Below are positions 44,057-55,578 of a stretch of 64,000 nucleotides of DNA, in pieces. A model generated the notes under the pieces. The model was not told the origin of the DNA and ran no database searches. It saw only the letters and a program-made list of their open reading frames with translations. Positions within the stretch are counted from its first letter, which is position 1, and each line of letters begins with the position of its first letter. This DNA comes from Corythucha ciliata (Eukaryota; Arthropoda; Insecta; Hemiptera; Tingidae): NCBI GenBank assembly GCA_038030265.1, contig CM075939.1:32593253-32657252 (forward strand), read 5' to 3'. The position numbers and the translations under genes were made by a program.

Positions 44057-46057
44057 TTCGCTCCGGCAGCTGGCGGTCGGAAAGAGTGCATTTCATTTTG
44101 TATACGGATACCCTAAGCCGTCCCAGAAGTAGTAATGTTGAGACCATGATTTGTTTCGTTTATGTTTGACCCTCCCTCGTACTGTTTGCTGCCGGGTTTA
44201 TTTAAGCTGAACTTAATGGGAATCAAAGGCTATTTCAAAATGGAATCATCATACCGAATATAATGCTTCTGGAATCAACTGGTGATTTGTAGTGATTTTT
44301 TTACCATTTCAACCCCTATTTTCCCCCCACCACCTTGATCGATTTGGCCCAAATGCAATACCGACCGGGGCCTTATGACTACTGATTTTTGTGCCAAAGT
44401 GCATTCCGCTAAATTAATTTCTACGAGAGTTATCGTTCTAACATGGCCTCACACTACTTCCACCCGAGGACATCACCCCCTCCCCCTCGACTTTTTCAAA
44501 AAATTAAAATTGGAATCAAAGGCTAGTCTAACATGGAGTATACGTACCGAATATCATGCTTCTAGAATCAACTGGTGATTTTTAGTGATTTTTTTACGAC
44601 TTCAAGCCCGATTTTCCCCCCCTCAAAAAATGTCGCTCCGGCCGCTGGATGTCGGGTTAAGTGCATTACACTACTACAAGTTTCGACGTTTTTAGTTATT
44701 TAGCTATTATTCGCAATTAATTAACATTTCACGTTGTTACTCTACATTTTTATAGCCATTCTTGCTGAATAATCGCAAATTTAGTTGAATTAACGAAATT
44801 CGTATTTCGTGAAATGTACTCTATCCGACAGTCCGACACCCCAGCTGCCGGAGCGACATTTTTCATTACTTTGGTAGGCGGGCATAAGCAGTTTGATTCA
44901 ACGTATAGCTTTGGATTAGGTTTTATGCTTTTTATCACGTTAAAATCACAAAACTTGTTCAAATTTTTCAGGTCAAAACAAGCGATTTTGAAGAGAAAAA
45001 TCATTATTTTTTCTAAGAAATCGTCATTTCTGACGAAAAATCTCCAAACAACTAAGAAAACGCTTACGACTATTTTTGTAAAGGACACTTTGAAGATGTT
45101 TTTCTGAATCACGGGTTGTCCGTTCACTCAGATTTAGTGTGGACAAACGGGGACTGACTTTTTTTGAAAAAAATTAATTCCCGATTTGCACGACTTTGAG
45201 CCGCATTTAAGGACACATTAAATAGTTAACGTCCATCGAAAATGGCTAATCCTGACAGAACATAGTGTGCTCTTTCCGAATCCCTCACCAAAAGTTGCAA
45301 AAATTCAAATAACATGCGAGTTTCTCGCCGTTAGTTAAAAAAAATGATGTAAGCCTTAAAAATCGTTAGAAAAATCATATCTCGAAGGGTATTGATTTTC
45401 GGACCATGGTGTATATGGTAATTTCGGTCGCAAATGAGGCCTACTATCACCCAAAAATTTTTGTCACACTTATCCCCTTCCACCCTGTATATATATATAT
45501 ATATATACCTTTTCCAAGTCAAGTTCAGAATTTTCCAAACCAATTTCAGAAGTTTCCAAACCAATTTCAGAAGTTTCCAAACCAAATTCAGAAGTTTCCA
45601 TTTCAATTTCAGAATTTTCCATTTCAATTTCAGAATTTTCATGGTGAATTTCATGGAACAAAAGTTAGTTTTTTTTGTTGCTTATAATGCTCTTTTTTGT
45701 CAAGTTCCTTCCTATTCTGATCAGTCCTGTTGATGGTTCAGAACTTCATCGATCATCTCTGATAAGTTTTTTTACATTCTGACTCCAAAATGGAAAATTC
45801 TGAAATTGAAATGGAAAATTCTGAAATTGAAATGGAAATTCTGAATTTGGTTTGGAAACTTCTGAAATTGGTTTGGAAAATTCTGAATTTGGTCTGGAAA
45901 ATTCTGAACTTGACTTGGAAAAGGTATATATATATGAATTCCGGAGACCACTGAATTCGTGTTCTAGAGGTTCTGAAACGTGAAAAAAACATGACATGAC
46001 CCATGTTTGCCACCATCACGACGAGACCAATAGTGCATTTTCAGAATGAAATGCACT
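44057..46057. repeat. Dispersed repeat copy 2 inside the left TIR
   Basis: Begins TTCGCTCCGGCAGCTGGCGG and ends AATGAAATGCACT; 44060-44625 and 45938-46057 match 2704-3270 and 3423-3545. Between them lie a further copy-derived MITE (about 44629-44865, ends TGTCGCTCCGGCCGCTGG and CAGCTGCCGGAGCGACA), an element end (CCCCTTCCACCCTGTA at 45485) and the minisatellite foldback. Confidence 0.65.
45486..45938. repeat. Mirrored 21-bp minisatellite in a TA-repeat target
   Basis: About seven 21-bp units (TTTCCAAACCAATTTCAGAA + G/T) at 45506-45648 are mirrored by inverted units at 45788-45926, with unit variants in the same outward order (CAAGTC outermost, ATTTCAA innermost). The centre is about 140 bp. 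(TA)n lies at both outer ends; the 2704-3545 copy has only the TA repeat (3395-3424). Confidence 0.8.
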
Positions 46058-47294
46058 AAAAGTGATGCCATTTTCAGAAACTACGGAACATTTCCTTTAG
46101 GATAGAGGTCATTTTATCGCTTGAAATAATCGTCAACACCCAGAAATCTGGCATTTTTTCCATAAATTTACGTGTCCTCTAAAATTTGTCCGTTTTACCA
46201 AAAGTCGCTGTACCCAAACAGCTTTCTCAACAGATTTTCGGTATATCACAAAAACTTCCCCGTCTTCCAAGTTTCCTTTTGGCGTGTTCACATTTCATGT
46301 TACCACTGACGTTTCTCACAAAAACGTCACGAGAATGCACAAAAACCGTGTTTTTACGAAACATGGGCCATTGTCTACGGTATTCGTGAAGGGTGCGGAG
46401 AGATCGGCAGTAAGTGAAAACAGGATATCTTACCATGGAGAAGATACCGCAGGCAAGAGATATTCGATTTGACCCCCCCCCCCCATCCATTTCTGCCGGT
46501 CTCCGAGCACCCTTCACGAATATTGTTGGCACCTGGCACATATGCAATTGCCAATATTTTTCTGTCGAAATACTGTTTTAGAAAGGGAGGACAGAATATT
46601 TTAGGAAGGAGAAGATATCGTAGGCAAACGGCATTCAATTATACCCCCCCCCCCCTGAATGGCGACAATTTAATGAATCACTGGTGGGGGAAGGGGTCAA
46701 ATCGAATGCCTCTTGCCTTCTCCATTGTAAGATATACTGTTCTCACTTACCGCCGATCTCCCTGCACCCTTCACGAATACCGTAGACAATGGTCCATGTA
46801 TCGTAAAAACACGGTTTTTGTGCATTCTCGTGACGTTTTTGTGAGAAACGTCAGTGGTAACATGAAATGTGAACACGCCAAAAGGAAACTTGGAAGACGG
46901 GGAAGTTTTTGTGATATACCGAAAATCTGTTGAGAAAGCTGTTTGGGTACAGCGACTTTTGGTAAAACGGACAAATTTTAGAGGACACGTAAATTTATGG
47001 AAAAAATGCCAGATTTCTGGGTGTTGACGATTATTTCAAGCAATAAAATGACCTCTATCCTAAAGGAAATGTTCCGTAGTTTCTGAAAATGGCATCACTT
47101 TTTGGATTTGGTGCGATGTAAGCCGAGAAATTGCAGATTTTTTGAAGCAAGCATTGGTTACTTTTTTAAACACAAAAAAAATCATAACTCCGGAACGGAT
47201 TGACGTAGGACACTTCCGAAGGTACCATTTTACCCCACTTTTAACGTAGTTTTACCCAAAAATTTTCGTCACACTTATACGGATCCACCCTGTA

Positions 47295-47851
47295 TTTTCA
47301 GATGACGCTTGGGGTAATGGGGTAATTTAGCCCGGAAGTTTGGTGTGATTGGGTTCCGGCCGTCCGGCAACACTGTCCTCAGGGGATATTTTGCGCCCTA
47401 CTAACAGTGGGAAACGAGATTTTGATGTTCGCCAGCAGCTTGAATTTTGCTGCATTTATTATAAAACCCAATGCTCCTGTGTTTCAGCAGCGTAAAAACA
47501 ATATTTTGTGGCCCCTTGGCCAATACAAAAAGCTTATCACTCGAAAAAATGAAGGACGAACGAGTTATTGACGTTGAATAATCACAAAATAACTTACAAA
47601 ATGTGTCGGTGACCAGGTTTTTTACACAATGTGAGAGTACCTTGGACAGGAATTGAAAAATTGACGCTACACCGACATGAATAATCGAATAAATAATTAG
47701 CACATTATCAATCAATTAAATTTATTAGCAAACCAAACACATGAAAAATAAACTTGCAATTATTTAAAAGTTGTCACACACCCACAGTATAAACCCGCCA
47801 ATTTTAAATCCCCACCTCCTCCCGTTCTTTCCTATTCTTTTTCTAATCTTT
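47295..47851. other. No recognisable gene
   Basis: A minus-strand frame of 104 codons (47401-47715) with no similarity I recognise and no splice context; treated as chance. AT-rich to the stop of the Myb-like gene. Confidence 0.35.
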
Positions 47852-48938
47852 TTATTTCCAACAACAATTCTGCTCTGTGAGATCAAATATTGTATCCTCC
47901 CTTTCCGCTTTCTTCTTTTCTCTTGCTTCCTGCCACTCCAGCATCCTTATTCTAATTTTTTCTTGCGTGAGGCGCAGAGTATGAAGCTCTGATTCGTGTT
48001 CTACGAGCTTCTCGTTCCGTCGCGTCCTGATCTCCAACTCTTTTTCCGCCGTCTTCCGAGGCTTGCCTGTTAACACGACAGATGATGACTAGAAGTCCCT
48101 TACATTGCCAATCTACGCCTATTAAGGCACTATCTACCAACGTAGTAGGTATTCACCTGTCGAGAAGGGTTCCAGAGAAGATTGGGCTTGAGGTGGAGGC
48201 GTCAACATTGCAATAGGCTCAGTGGTGGGGCTAGTTACGCCACTGCCATCGCCCTCATCCTGCTCCTCAACTGGCACCAAATCTCCACCTGAATCTATCG
48301 AATACGAAGGACCTGGCATAATAATCGTGTCACTGTCGACAGCTCCAGGTAGTTCGATGTTCACGCCCATGCTATCAAGCTCTGGGTCTTCAGACACAGT
48401 GGAAACGAACGACCCTCCACCGGTCTTGAGTCGCTCTCTTTTCTCTACGGCGAGCTCATTCTTTCTTCTAAATTTTATATATTCCCAACATTTTTTTAAT
48501 TGGGCGACTGTTCTCTGAAATAAAAAGAGGGGATGCCATCAGAGCAATGACCCACGTCGTCCAAACACGCACATACACTTTGGAAAGACAATCTGAGAGG
48601 TCTGAGAAGAGTAAATGCCGTCAATGAGGAAGTTTCATGGGTCAGAACTTATTCATAAATCTATTTTTTAAGGTTTATTTACACTAAAATAGAGCATAAA
48701 TCGTAATCCGTTCGTAAAATAATCCAATAGTTAATAAATACGCGATTTTTGAAGTTTAAGGTCATTTCAAACATGCCAGCTAGCATGTTTGTGTCATAAT
48801 GTGCGCCTTCCGAAAAAAAAAATCACTTGTAACTTTGCTGTCGGAGAGAGTTTTGTTGTGTTTCTTTGCCTTATTTTCTACTAGAGCTCTCCAATAATAA
48901 TAGTGCATGATAGGTGGGCATCGGGCTTTATATGTTAT

Positions 48939-51880
48939 CTGATTTTTTGATTTGATTTATTTACACAATTTACACGATTTGCATGGTATTTAAGTGATTT
49001 TTCAAGCTTATTTTTCAGCTTTTTTAAATCTCAAGGAGCATTGTTGAACATAGTTAAATGTGAGGTACAAATTCTTATAATTTAGGAAAAATAATGAAAA
49101 AAAACCTAAACTAAAGGAATGTCAGTATCTTAATGAGTAAACATCAGGGTTACAATTTTTAAACTATAGCATAATATGTTTGATTCGCTTATGTTTGTAG
49201 CGTTTGTAATTCAAACTGTCTAATGAATAGTTTCCAATATTATTAATGTGAGTATATATGCTATTTGAGCATTGGCGGTAAAATTTTTGACAGAGTTTGT
49301 AGATGACCGTTGATATGCTGGGTAAACTTAATGCTGAGTGGATTGTCTCAAGTCGAGTGTATCGCGGGAAACCGCCAATGACTCGGAGACATTTATTTTG
49401 AACTATTTGCAGTTTTTTAACATTCGTTTGACAAGTATTGCTCCATACTGGTGACCCGTAAGTTAGTACAGACCTTATGTACAACATGTATATCAGCCTT
49501 TTATTTTCTAAACTTAGTTGAGACTTATTGTTCAGGATATAAAATAAGTTGCATAGTAGACCAATTGATTTGTCGCACACAGTTTGTATGTGGCGAGTGA
49601 AGGTTAGTTTGGCGTCTAAGCCGATGCCCAGGTACTTAACAGATTGGGCCCACGGGATGGCGGTCCCATGTAATACAATATTTTTCCTGACTTGTGGGCG
49701 CCGTTTAGTGAAGATAATAGCTTCAGTTTTTTGGATATTAGGTTTCATCTTCCACTTATGCAAATACTTGAAACATTTGATAGTACTTTCTTGAAGATGA
49801 TTAGCAATAGTGTCTATTCTATAGGAAGACTTATACAGAGCGGTATCGTCCGCGAATAAAGCTATTGATGATTTGAGTTTAATCTTAGTTAAGTCATTTA
49901 TGTATACGTTAAAGAGACAGGGACCAAGTTTGGAGCCTTGTGGTACACCGGCATTGATATTGCTCACTCGCGATCTTTTACTATTCAGTTGTACAAAAAA
50001 CTTCCTATTAGCTAGATATGACTTGATAAAAGATATAAGATAGTGTGGGCACTGTAATTTTATAAGTTTGTAAATAAGTCCATTGTGCCAAATACAATCA
50101 AACGCCTTTTCTATGTCTATTAAGACTAGTCCAGTATGCTTGTTAATATTAAAATTATGGGTAATTGTGTCAGTAATATTGACTAATTGTTTGGTAGTAG
50201 AGTGCTGGGCTCTAAATCCGTATTGGTAGTTGGATAAAATTTCATTTTCTAATATAAATCTGTTGATCCTTGTCAAAATGATGCTTTCAGTAACCTTGCT
50301 TAGCGTTGATAACAGAGATATCGGCCTGTAGTTCGCTGCGATGGCATGATTCTTACCAGGCTTGGGGAGAGCTATGATTTTAGCTACTTTCCATGCATTA
50401 GGAAAGTATCCGAACATAATTACATGATTGATTATTTTTGTAAAATGAAGGACAGCTTTTTTAGAAAGGTGCTTAAGTAATATAGGTTGTATTCTATCAT
50501 GGCCTGGAGCTTTTTTGTTTTTCATTTTTCTAATCACTTTACAAACTTCTTTAGGGTGAGTTAACTTACAGTTAATCGGTTTGTCGACATTATTTTTGAA
50601 ATAGTTATTTACTGTGGAAAGGACGTGCTTATTATGTGACGGGACTCCGATATTCCATGTGAGTCTATGAACCTCTTCGAAATGTGATGCCAATAGGTTG
50701 GCTTTATGCTCCGTATCGTATACATATCTGTTGCCACATTGAAGGGGTGGTACATTGTTAGTTGTGCCTCGGACCGCTTTGAGGATACGATACATTTTAT
50801 TATGTGCTGGTTTCATAGTTGATAACATTTTGTTCCAGTGATTGTTTTTGTGCACTTGTAATAATTTGGTTACCAAACGATTTGATTTATTTACTATTGT
50901 TTTTAGCCAGGCAAGCTTATACTTATGGTACAACTTCCTGATAAGATTTTTCAGGTATATAATAAGTTTGATGGAAGAAGGTATACTGGGTATGTTGTTT
51001 TTTGACTCATGCACTGGTATAGCCTCTTTGGCCGCATTTATTACTACGTCGGAAAAGTTGTCTATTAAATCATCAATGTCACTTCTACTACTAATTTTTG
51101 GGTTTATGTCAATGTTTGTGTCAATATAATGCCGAAACAAGGGCCAATTTGCTAAACTGAATTTGAACGTTTTTTCTTGGGTCTTTTCATACAATTCTGC
51201 ATGTAAATTATACAATACTGGGTTGTGATCAGAGGACAATGCACAGATGGACTTTGCCACAAGATGTTGAGGAGAGTTTTTGACCACAGCTAAATCTATA
51301 ATACTTGGACGAGCGTTTCTACGATCAGGAAAATATGTCGGTTCCTCCGGAGCTATGATTTGAAGGTTATGTCTTAGTGAGATATTAAGAAGCTGTACTC
51401 CATTACGATTGTTACATGCACAATTCCATGAGATATTTTTTGCATTTAGATCACCTAGGATTATTACATTTTTATCCAAGTTGATTAGAGAATTCAGATC
51501 TTTTTTAATGAAAACTCTAGAAGGAGAAATGTAAGCGGATATAATAGTGACTTTAAAGTTATTACTACATTCGACTTGGATGCCTACTGCTTCAATACTC
51601 GTGATATTAGTCGGAATATGAATTTGATGGTGGGTCACATTAGATCGAACCAGGATGGCTACCCCTCTACCTCTATTTTCGATACAATCAGCTCTGTACA
51701 CTGCATAGCCATTGACTTTGAATTTATGTTTTTGTTTTAGTAATGTTTCGCTGAGGGCGACTATTTGAATATTATGATCATTGAGTAGTTGCGTGAGCTC
51801 TTGTGTTTTCTGTGTGATGGACCTGGCATTCCAGCTCATTAGGGTGAAAAATTGAGAGTTAATCAATCAAATATTTTACT
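48939..51880 (-). mobile_element. Non-LTR retrotransposon (Jockey-like), ORF2 part
   Basis: Spans the 900-codon EN-RT frame plus a 3' UTR of about 225 bp ending in an A-rich tail (AAATAAATCAAATCAAAAAA on the minus strand). TATGTTAT occurs at 48931-48938 and 51881-51888, a plausible 8-bp target duplication. No ORF1 upstream, so probably 5'-truncated just before the ORF. It lies in the first intron of the Myb-like gene in the same orientation. Confidence 0.75.
49164..51866 (-). CDS. LINE endonuclease-reverse transcriptase
   Basis: An intact 900-codon frame. The N-terminal ~220 residues are an APE-type endonuclease: LMSWNARSI, VALSETLLK, RGVAILVRSN, VIILGDLNAKN and CALSSDHNPVLYN hold the expected Asn, Glu, Asp and His residues. 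After a basic linker comes the reverse transcriptase: KAPGHDRIQP, NYRPISLLSTLSKV, YQYGFRAQHST, LIDIEKAFDCIWHNGL, AGVPQGSKLGPCLFNVYIND and SIALFADDTALY at about residue 672, with the catalytic Asp pair. The C-terminus has LTYGSPVWSNTC and KLQIVQNKCLRVIGGFPRYT, typical of Jockey-clade ORF2. It would nick target DNA and reverse-transcribe its own RNA there. Two in-frame methionines (M1 and M10) could start it. No stops, so the insertion is recent. Confidence 0.9.
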   Translation of the reverse strand: MINSQFFTLMSWNARSITQKTQELTQLLNDHNIQIVALSETLLKQKHKFKVNGYAVYRADCIENRGRGVAILVRSNVTHHQIHIPTNITSIEAVGIQVECSNNFKVTIISAYISPSRVFIKKDLNSLINLDKNVIILGDLNAKNISWNCACNNRNGVQLLNISLRHNLQIIAPEEPTYFPDRRNARPSIIDLAVVKNSPQHLVAKSICALSSDHNPVLYNLHAELYEKTQEKTFKFSLANWPLFRHYIDTNIDINPKISSRSDIDDLIDNFSDVVINAAKEAIPVHESKNNIPSIPSSIKLIIYLKNLIRKLYHKYKLAWLKTIVNKSNRLVTKLLQVHKNNHWNKMLSTMKPAHNKMYRILKAVRGTTNNVPPLQCGNRYVYDTEHKANLLASHFEEVHRLTWNIGVPSHNKHVLSTVNNYFKNNVDKPINCKLTHPKEVCKVIRKMKNKKAPGHDRIQPILLKHLSKKAVLHFTKIINHVIMFGYFPNAWKVAKIIALPKPGKNHAIAANYRPISLLSTLSKVTESIILTRINRFILENEILSNYQYGFRAQHSTTKQLVNITDTITHNFNINKHTGLVLIDIEKAFDCIWHNGLIYKLIKLQCPHYLISFIKSYLANRKFFVQLNSKRSRVSNINAGVPQGSKLGPCLFNVYINDLTKIKLKSSIALFADDTALYKSSYRIDTIANHLQESTIKCFKYLHKWKMKPNIQKTEAIIFTKRRPQVRKNIVLHGTAIPWAQSVKYLGIGLDAKLTFTRHIQTVCDKSIGLLCNLFYILNNKSQLSLENKRLIYMLYIRSVLTYGSPVWSNTCQTNVKKLQIVQNKCLRVIGGFPRYTRLETIHSALSLPSISTVIYKLCQKFYRQCSNSIYTHINNIGNYSLDSLNYKRYKHKRIKHIML

Positions 51881-52122
51881 TATGTTATAAAAAACATGCC
51901 GGAGGGCACAAATAGCGCAATAGTTAAACGAAATGCACTAACGTACCTTGGTGTTGCTTGGCTGGGAATTGAAATCTTGTGTAATTACTTCCCAAGCTTT
52001 CTTCTTTTGGCCCAGGGAAATGACATCAGTCTTCTTGCATTCCACTACGTCCTTATGATAGAAAACTAAATCCCTCAGAGCATCTTTTTCCTCTTTGGAG
52101 AAGTGAAATCTTTACTTTCCAT

Positions 52123-52825
52123 TGAATAGTATAATTAATGAAAAGAGAAATCGGAACTTACAAAATACAAAACAATGTTTTGGTTATCATTATCACCGGT
52201 TCACCGGTGGGCGATACTATTGTGGTTCTGACCCGTTCGTTGGTCAAGTGCACACTCTATTTTGTATAGAGTGAGGGAGAGCCCAGCTCTCACTCTAGTG
52301 AACATGCCACTCTGTCTATGAAATGCGTTTCTCAAACAAGGGTTTACTTGAGGGCACCCTCCACTCAATTTGAGTAAACACTCCCACTCAATTGGAGGAC
52401 TCGACTGAGTGAGGAGTCGTCACTCAAGTGGGAGTGCATACTTGAGTGTGGTCCGGCGCGTGCGCAACACGGTTTCATATTTCATAGATCACACTCATCG
52501 AGAAACAAGTGTAAGCTCAAGTGATTCGTCAAGTGAATGCTCACTGGTATTCATAAACCTCACTCAACGTTGTGAGTGAGTGAGCGCATCTGCGCACACG
52601 CGTTTTCCATTTCATAGAGCACACTCAACTCAAAAATAGAATTAACCCTTAAGTGAATACTCATCGGCACCTTGTCATAGTCGAAACTCAGAAATGAGTG
52701 GAGTTTAATCTCAATTCAAACACCCACCCTCCTCCTAGTACATTTTGAGGGAGCTCCGGACCACCCTTGAGTCATTCCTTATTTGTAATCACTGGCGAAC
52801 TGTAATTTTTGTCGTTACAATTAAA
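52123..52825. promoter_or_regulatory. Divergent spacer of Harbinger copy 2 with CACTCAAGTG repeats
   Basis: Separates the Myb-like gene (minus) from the transposase gene (plus). It carries three diverged units with CACTCAAGTGGGAGTG, TTTCATATTTCATAGATCAC or CATTTCATAGAGCACACTCA; 52414-52790 is colinear with the left end of copy 1, and 52225-52410 holds an inverted relative. Likely contains both promoters and transposase or Myb binding sites (inference). Confidence 0.45.
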
Positions 52826-53915
52826 ATGGATTACGACTGTATATTTACCCTGGACGAGTACGACGATTTCGTAGCTCATCGCCGAATACCAAAAAGGTAA
52901 ATCATTGTGGTTTTCCTGTTTTTCCCCCAAAATCAGGTCTTGATAGTGTGTTTAATTACTCAAGTACATCCGAGATATGCAAAATGCTTTTGAGTTTTAC
53001 TCCGATAAAGAATTCAAAGCTCGGTTCCGGTTCAGGAAGACGACTGTCGTCGACACCCTATTACCTGTTATTTTTTCGTCTCAAGAAATTGTAACAAGTT
53101 GAAAAGGCCTTCCAGTGCCTCCCGTCATCAAAATTCTCGTTGCCCTGCGGTTTTACTCCACCGGTTCTCTCCAGGTACACTCGTGTCTTATGTGAGCCCC
53201 GTGTCTTTTGTCTACCCTCGTTGTTGTTTCCTCAGACGCGACTGTTATCTTAGTCGTCAAATTTTCCGGTCAGCATGCTACCTTCTTCGTTCAAGGAATC
53301 CTGTTTTTATGTGCCTCGCTCTTCTGTGAAACACTGCCCGAGACAAACAGGAAGCCCATTCTGTGTTATAAATCCTTACTATGTCATTCCCGAGTGATGT
53401 TTCCATCGCCACAAATACTCCTCTTGCTTTGATCAGCTACCGTGTGCAATGAGGTTCCTTCTTTCCAGATCGTATGTGGAGATTTATTTGGCGTAAGCCA
53501 ATCAACCGTATGCAGAATTGTGAAGTTCGTGTCTGAAGCGCTATGCCGCAAAATCGGACAGTACATCGCATTACCCCAGAAGCAGGAGGACGTCAAAAAA
53601 ACGTGGAATGACTTCTACCGGAAGGCTGGATTCCCCGGGGTAATTGGGTTAATAGATGGAACGCATATTCCCATCAAAAGCCCCGGAGGAGACCAAGCAG
53701 AGGTTTTTTGAAATCGCAAGTCATTCTTCTCAGTCAACGTGCAAATAGTTGCGGGACCGAACGACGAAATATTTGATATTGTGTGCAGGTGGCCAGGCTC
53801 GGTTCACGATACTCGGATTTTTGAAAACAGTTCAATAAGAGTTCGTTTAGAGGGTAATAACGTATCGTTGGGGCACCTGCTAGATGACAGCGGCTACCCT
53901 CGAAGAGAGTATATA

Positions 53916-54189
53916 AATTACGTTCATCAAAACCACTCCGCTACACCGTGGGACACGCTGACGCCAACCCCTTCGCCCATCATAATTCTTTTCCTTTTTC
54001 CTTTCAATATTTTATTACAGAACGTGGAAACTGCAAACCTCAACATTGCGATCTATTAAAACAACTGTCCCCTCCTTTCTCTTGGTTCATTCTTCAATTC
54101 AAGTTGTAGTAGTTAACTCACGAAAAAGTTCTTGTAAAAATAAATTTGATTTTTTTAAAAAGTCTTTCATCGGGCCTTTAAACTTATCT
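53916..54189 (+). repeat. 5' LTR
   Basis: Starts AATTACGTTCATCAAAACC and ends CTTTAAACTTATCT. Identical to the 3' LTR except four substitutions. Confidence 0.9.
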
Positions 54190-54206
54190 GGCGCAGTTGG
54201 GTAGGA
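54189..54206 (+). other. Primer binding site
   Basis: TGGCGCAGTTGGGTAGGA directly follows the 5' LTR; this resembles the tRNA-Ser-type site I recall for the 17.6/297 group of errantiviruses. Confidence 0.65.
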
Positions 54207-54567
54207 CGTGTTGGACGAAATAAGAGCATATTGTTTCGGTTCTTTTCAAAGATTTACCAACTTTCAAGTCCTTTCGGAGTTCCGCGACGTGAACCCGGAC
54301 GAGAACTTTAAACCAATACGCGACAAAGACTCTACACGGAAGGTGATCCCTCTGGCAAACTCTTGAGGGGATATCAAGAAAAACCAGATGTCTAAATCGG
54401 TCTTAATTCGGATTTAATTTCAAATTAAATTTCCAAAATCAGACTGATAAATACTTAGCATAAGATTACTCTAAGTTCAAATTTAGTTGGATCAGTAAAT
54501 AAATCAAGTTAACCACACATTTCAAATATTTCGGTCAATTTAATTTTTTTAAAAAGTAACAGTTACA

Positions 54568-55578
54568 ATGGCCAACGCTATCGCTTTTAATGATTATCTG
54601 AAGACAATCCCGGAATTTTCAGGGGAACCAGAAATCCTTAACCGATTTTTAGAAATTAGTGCTCAGCTAATAACGAGATTTTATACAGCCGAAAATCCCG
54701 ATGGGAGAAATGAGTTACTACTGAACTCGATTTTGTCAAAAATAAAAGGCCAGGCAGCCACCATTGTTTATAACTCTCGTAATGAAACCTGGGACGATCT
54801 GAAGCAAATACTTCTAAATGCATATTCCGACAAATGGGATTGCTTCACCCTTAATTTTGAAATGTCTCAACTATAACAATCCCAGAATGAAACTCCTTTT
54901 CAATTTTTTGACAAATTGAGTGAACTATTAAGCCTACAAATTTCATATATCAAAAATCGCGAGCCGGATAACGCTTTATCCTGGTGTCAATATGTTCGAA
55001 AATATGCTTTAAGAGTATTGTTAAGCGGGCTTCGAGAGCCGTTAGGTTCACTGATGAGGACGAAAAACCCTGCAGATTTGGATGAAGCGTTAAATATGTT
55101 AACAAATGACTTCCAGTACCACATTCCAATTTTCAAAACTTCCTCTCCTGTGGTCAACGCACAGAAGAAATTTGAAAAACCCAATTTTCACAAACAATTA
55201 CAACAATTCGGATCGAATAATTTTCATTCCAATTTTATGCGCCCACAAAACTTTCAGTCAAATTTTATGCGCCCACAACAATTCAACAATCGACCTCCTT
55301 TTAACCAAAACAGAAACTTTAACAATTATCGTGACCAAGGTCATCGACAAAATAATCAATACAATCAATACGTCCCGAGAGTACCCCAAATTCAGGGTCC
55401 AGAACCCATGAGCATTTCCGTTCAAAACTCCCGAGTGGGTAACCAGTTCCACCAAATGACTACTGGCATGGCCGAGGGAGGCGCGAATTATTTAATAACG
55501 GAACCTACTGAAAATTTGTCAAACAACCAGGACTATTTTTTAGGCGAGGGCCCTTCGCAGGAAACGAACACTACGTGA
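54568..55578 (+). pseudogene. gag: gag, one premature stop
   Basis: A frame of 336 codons interrupted only by a TAA at 54874-54876, after which the same frame continues. The protein opens with a capsid-like helical region (FNDYLKTIPEFSGEPEILNR) and ends in a Gln/Asn/Phe-rich, basic tail with repeated FMRPQ(N/Q)F words. No Cys-His zinc knuckle is present, which is normal for errantiviral Gag. It would form the particle core and bind RNA. The stop codon of gag overlaps the first ATG of pol (TGATG at 55576-55580), with pol in the -1 frame. Confidence 0.85.

Larger units (their letters stand above)
43861..47292. mobile_element. TA-flanked long-TIR element with large insertions
   Basis: Ends CAGGGTGGATCCGTATAAGT and ACTTATACGGATCCACCCTG, TA on both sides (43859-43860, 47293-47294). 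The right arm is continuous (about 46690-47292); the left arm is split into 43861-44056 and 46058-46475 by a 2-kb insertion of the dispersed repeat also seen at 2704-3545. No transposase. C-runs near 46473-46485 and 46645-46655 border the ~215-bp centre. Confidence 0.8.
47852..52122 (-). pseudogene. Myb/SANT-like partner gene of Harbinger copy 2
   Basis: Three minus-strand exons. Exon 1 (52122-51947) starts MESK and, after an apparent one-base deletion, reads RFHFSKEEKDALRDLVFYHK and KKKAWEVITQDFNSQPSNTK with a GTACGT donor. Exon 2 (48514-48157) continues RTVAQLKKCWEYIKFRRKNE, completing a Myb/SANT-type trihelix DNA-binding domain, followed by an acidic, Pro/Ser-rich region and a GTGAAT donor. 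Exon 3 (48066-47852) is a charged coiled coil (KELEIRTRRNEKLVEHESEL) ending NCCWK. Such a protein is known in animal Harbinger elements, where it recruits transposase to the ends and nucleus. It is divergent from the transposase gene starting at 52826, across a ~700-bp spacer. Intron 1 holds a LINE. Apart from the small deletion the exons are open. Confidence 0.75.

Noticed and set aside
45331..46019. Open frames with repeated FPNQFQK or SEIGLETSE peptides on both strands
   Set aside because: They are translations of the 21-bp minisatellite; 21 is a multiple of three, so every frame without a stop repeats.
46227..46974. Frames shared by both arms (with KLGRRGSFCDIPKIC or MSVLPKVAVPKQLS)
   Set aside because: They arise from the inverted arms of 43861-47292; the same text appears on opposite strands, so repeat identity and not protein conservation explains it.
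47401..47715. 104-codon minus-strand frame
   Set aside because: No recognisable motif, AT-rich, no splice signals, lies between repeats.
55261..55578. Zinc knuckle in gag
   Set aside because: No C-x2-C-x4-H-x4-C pattern; the tail is Gln/Asn/Phe rich instead.
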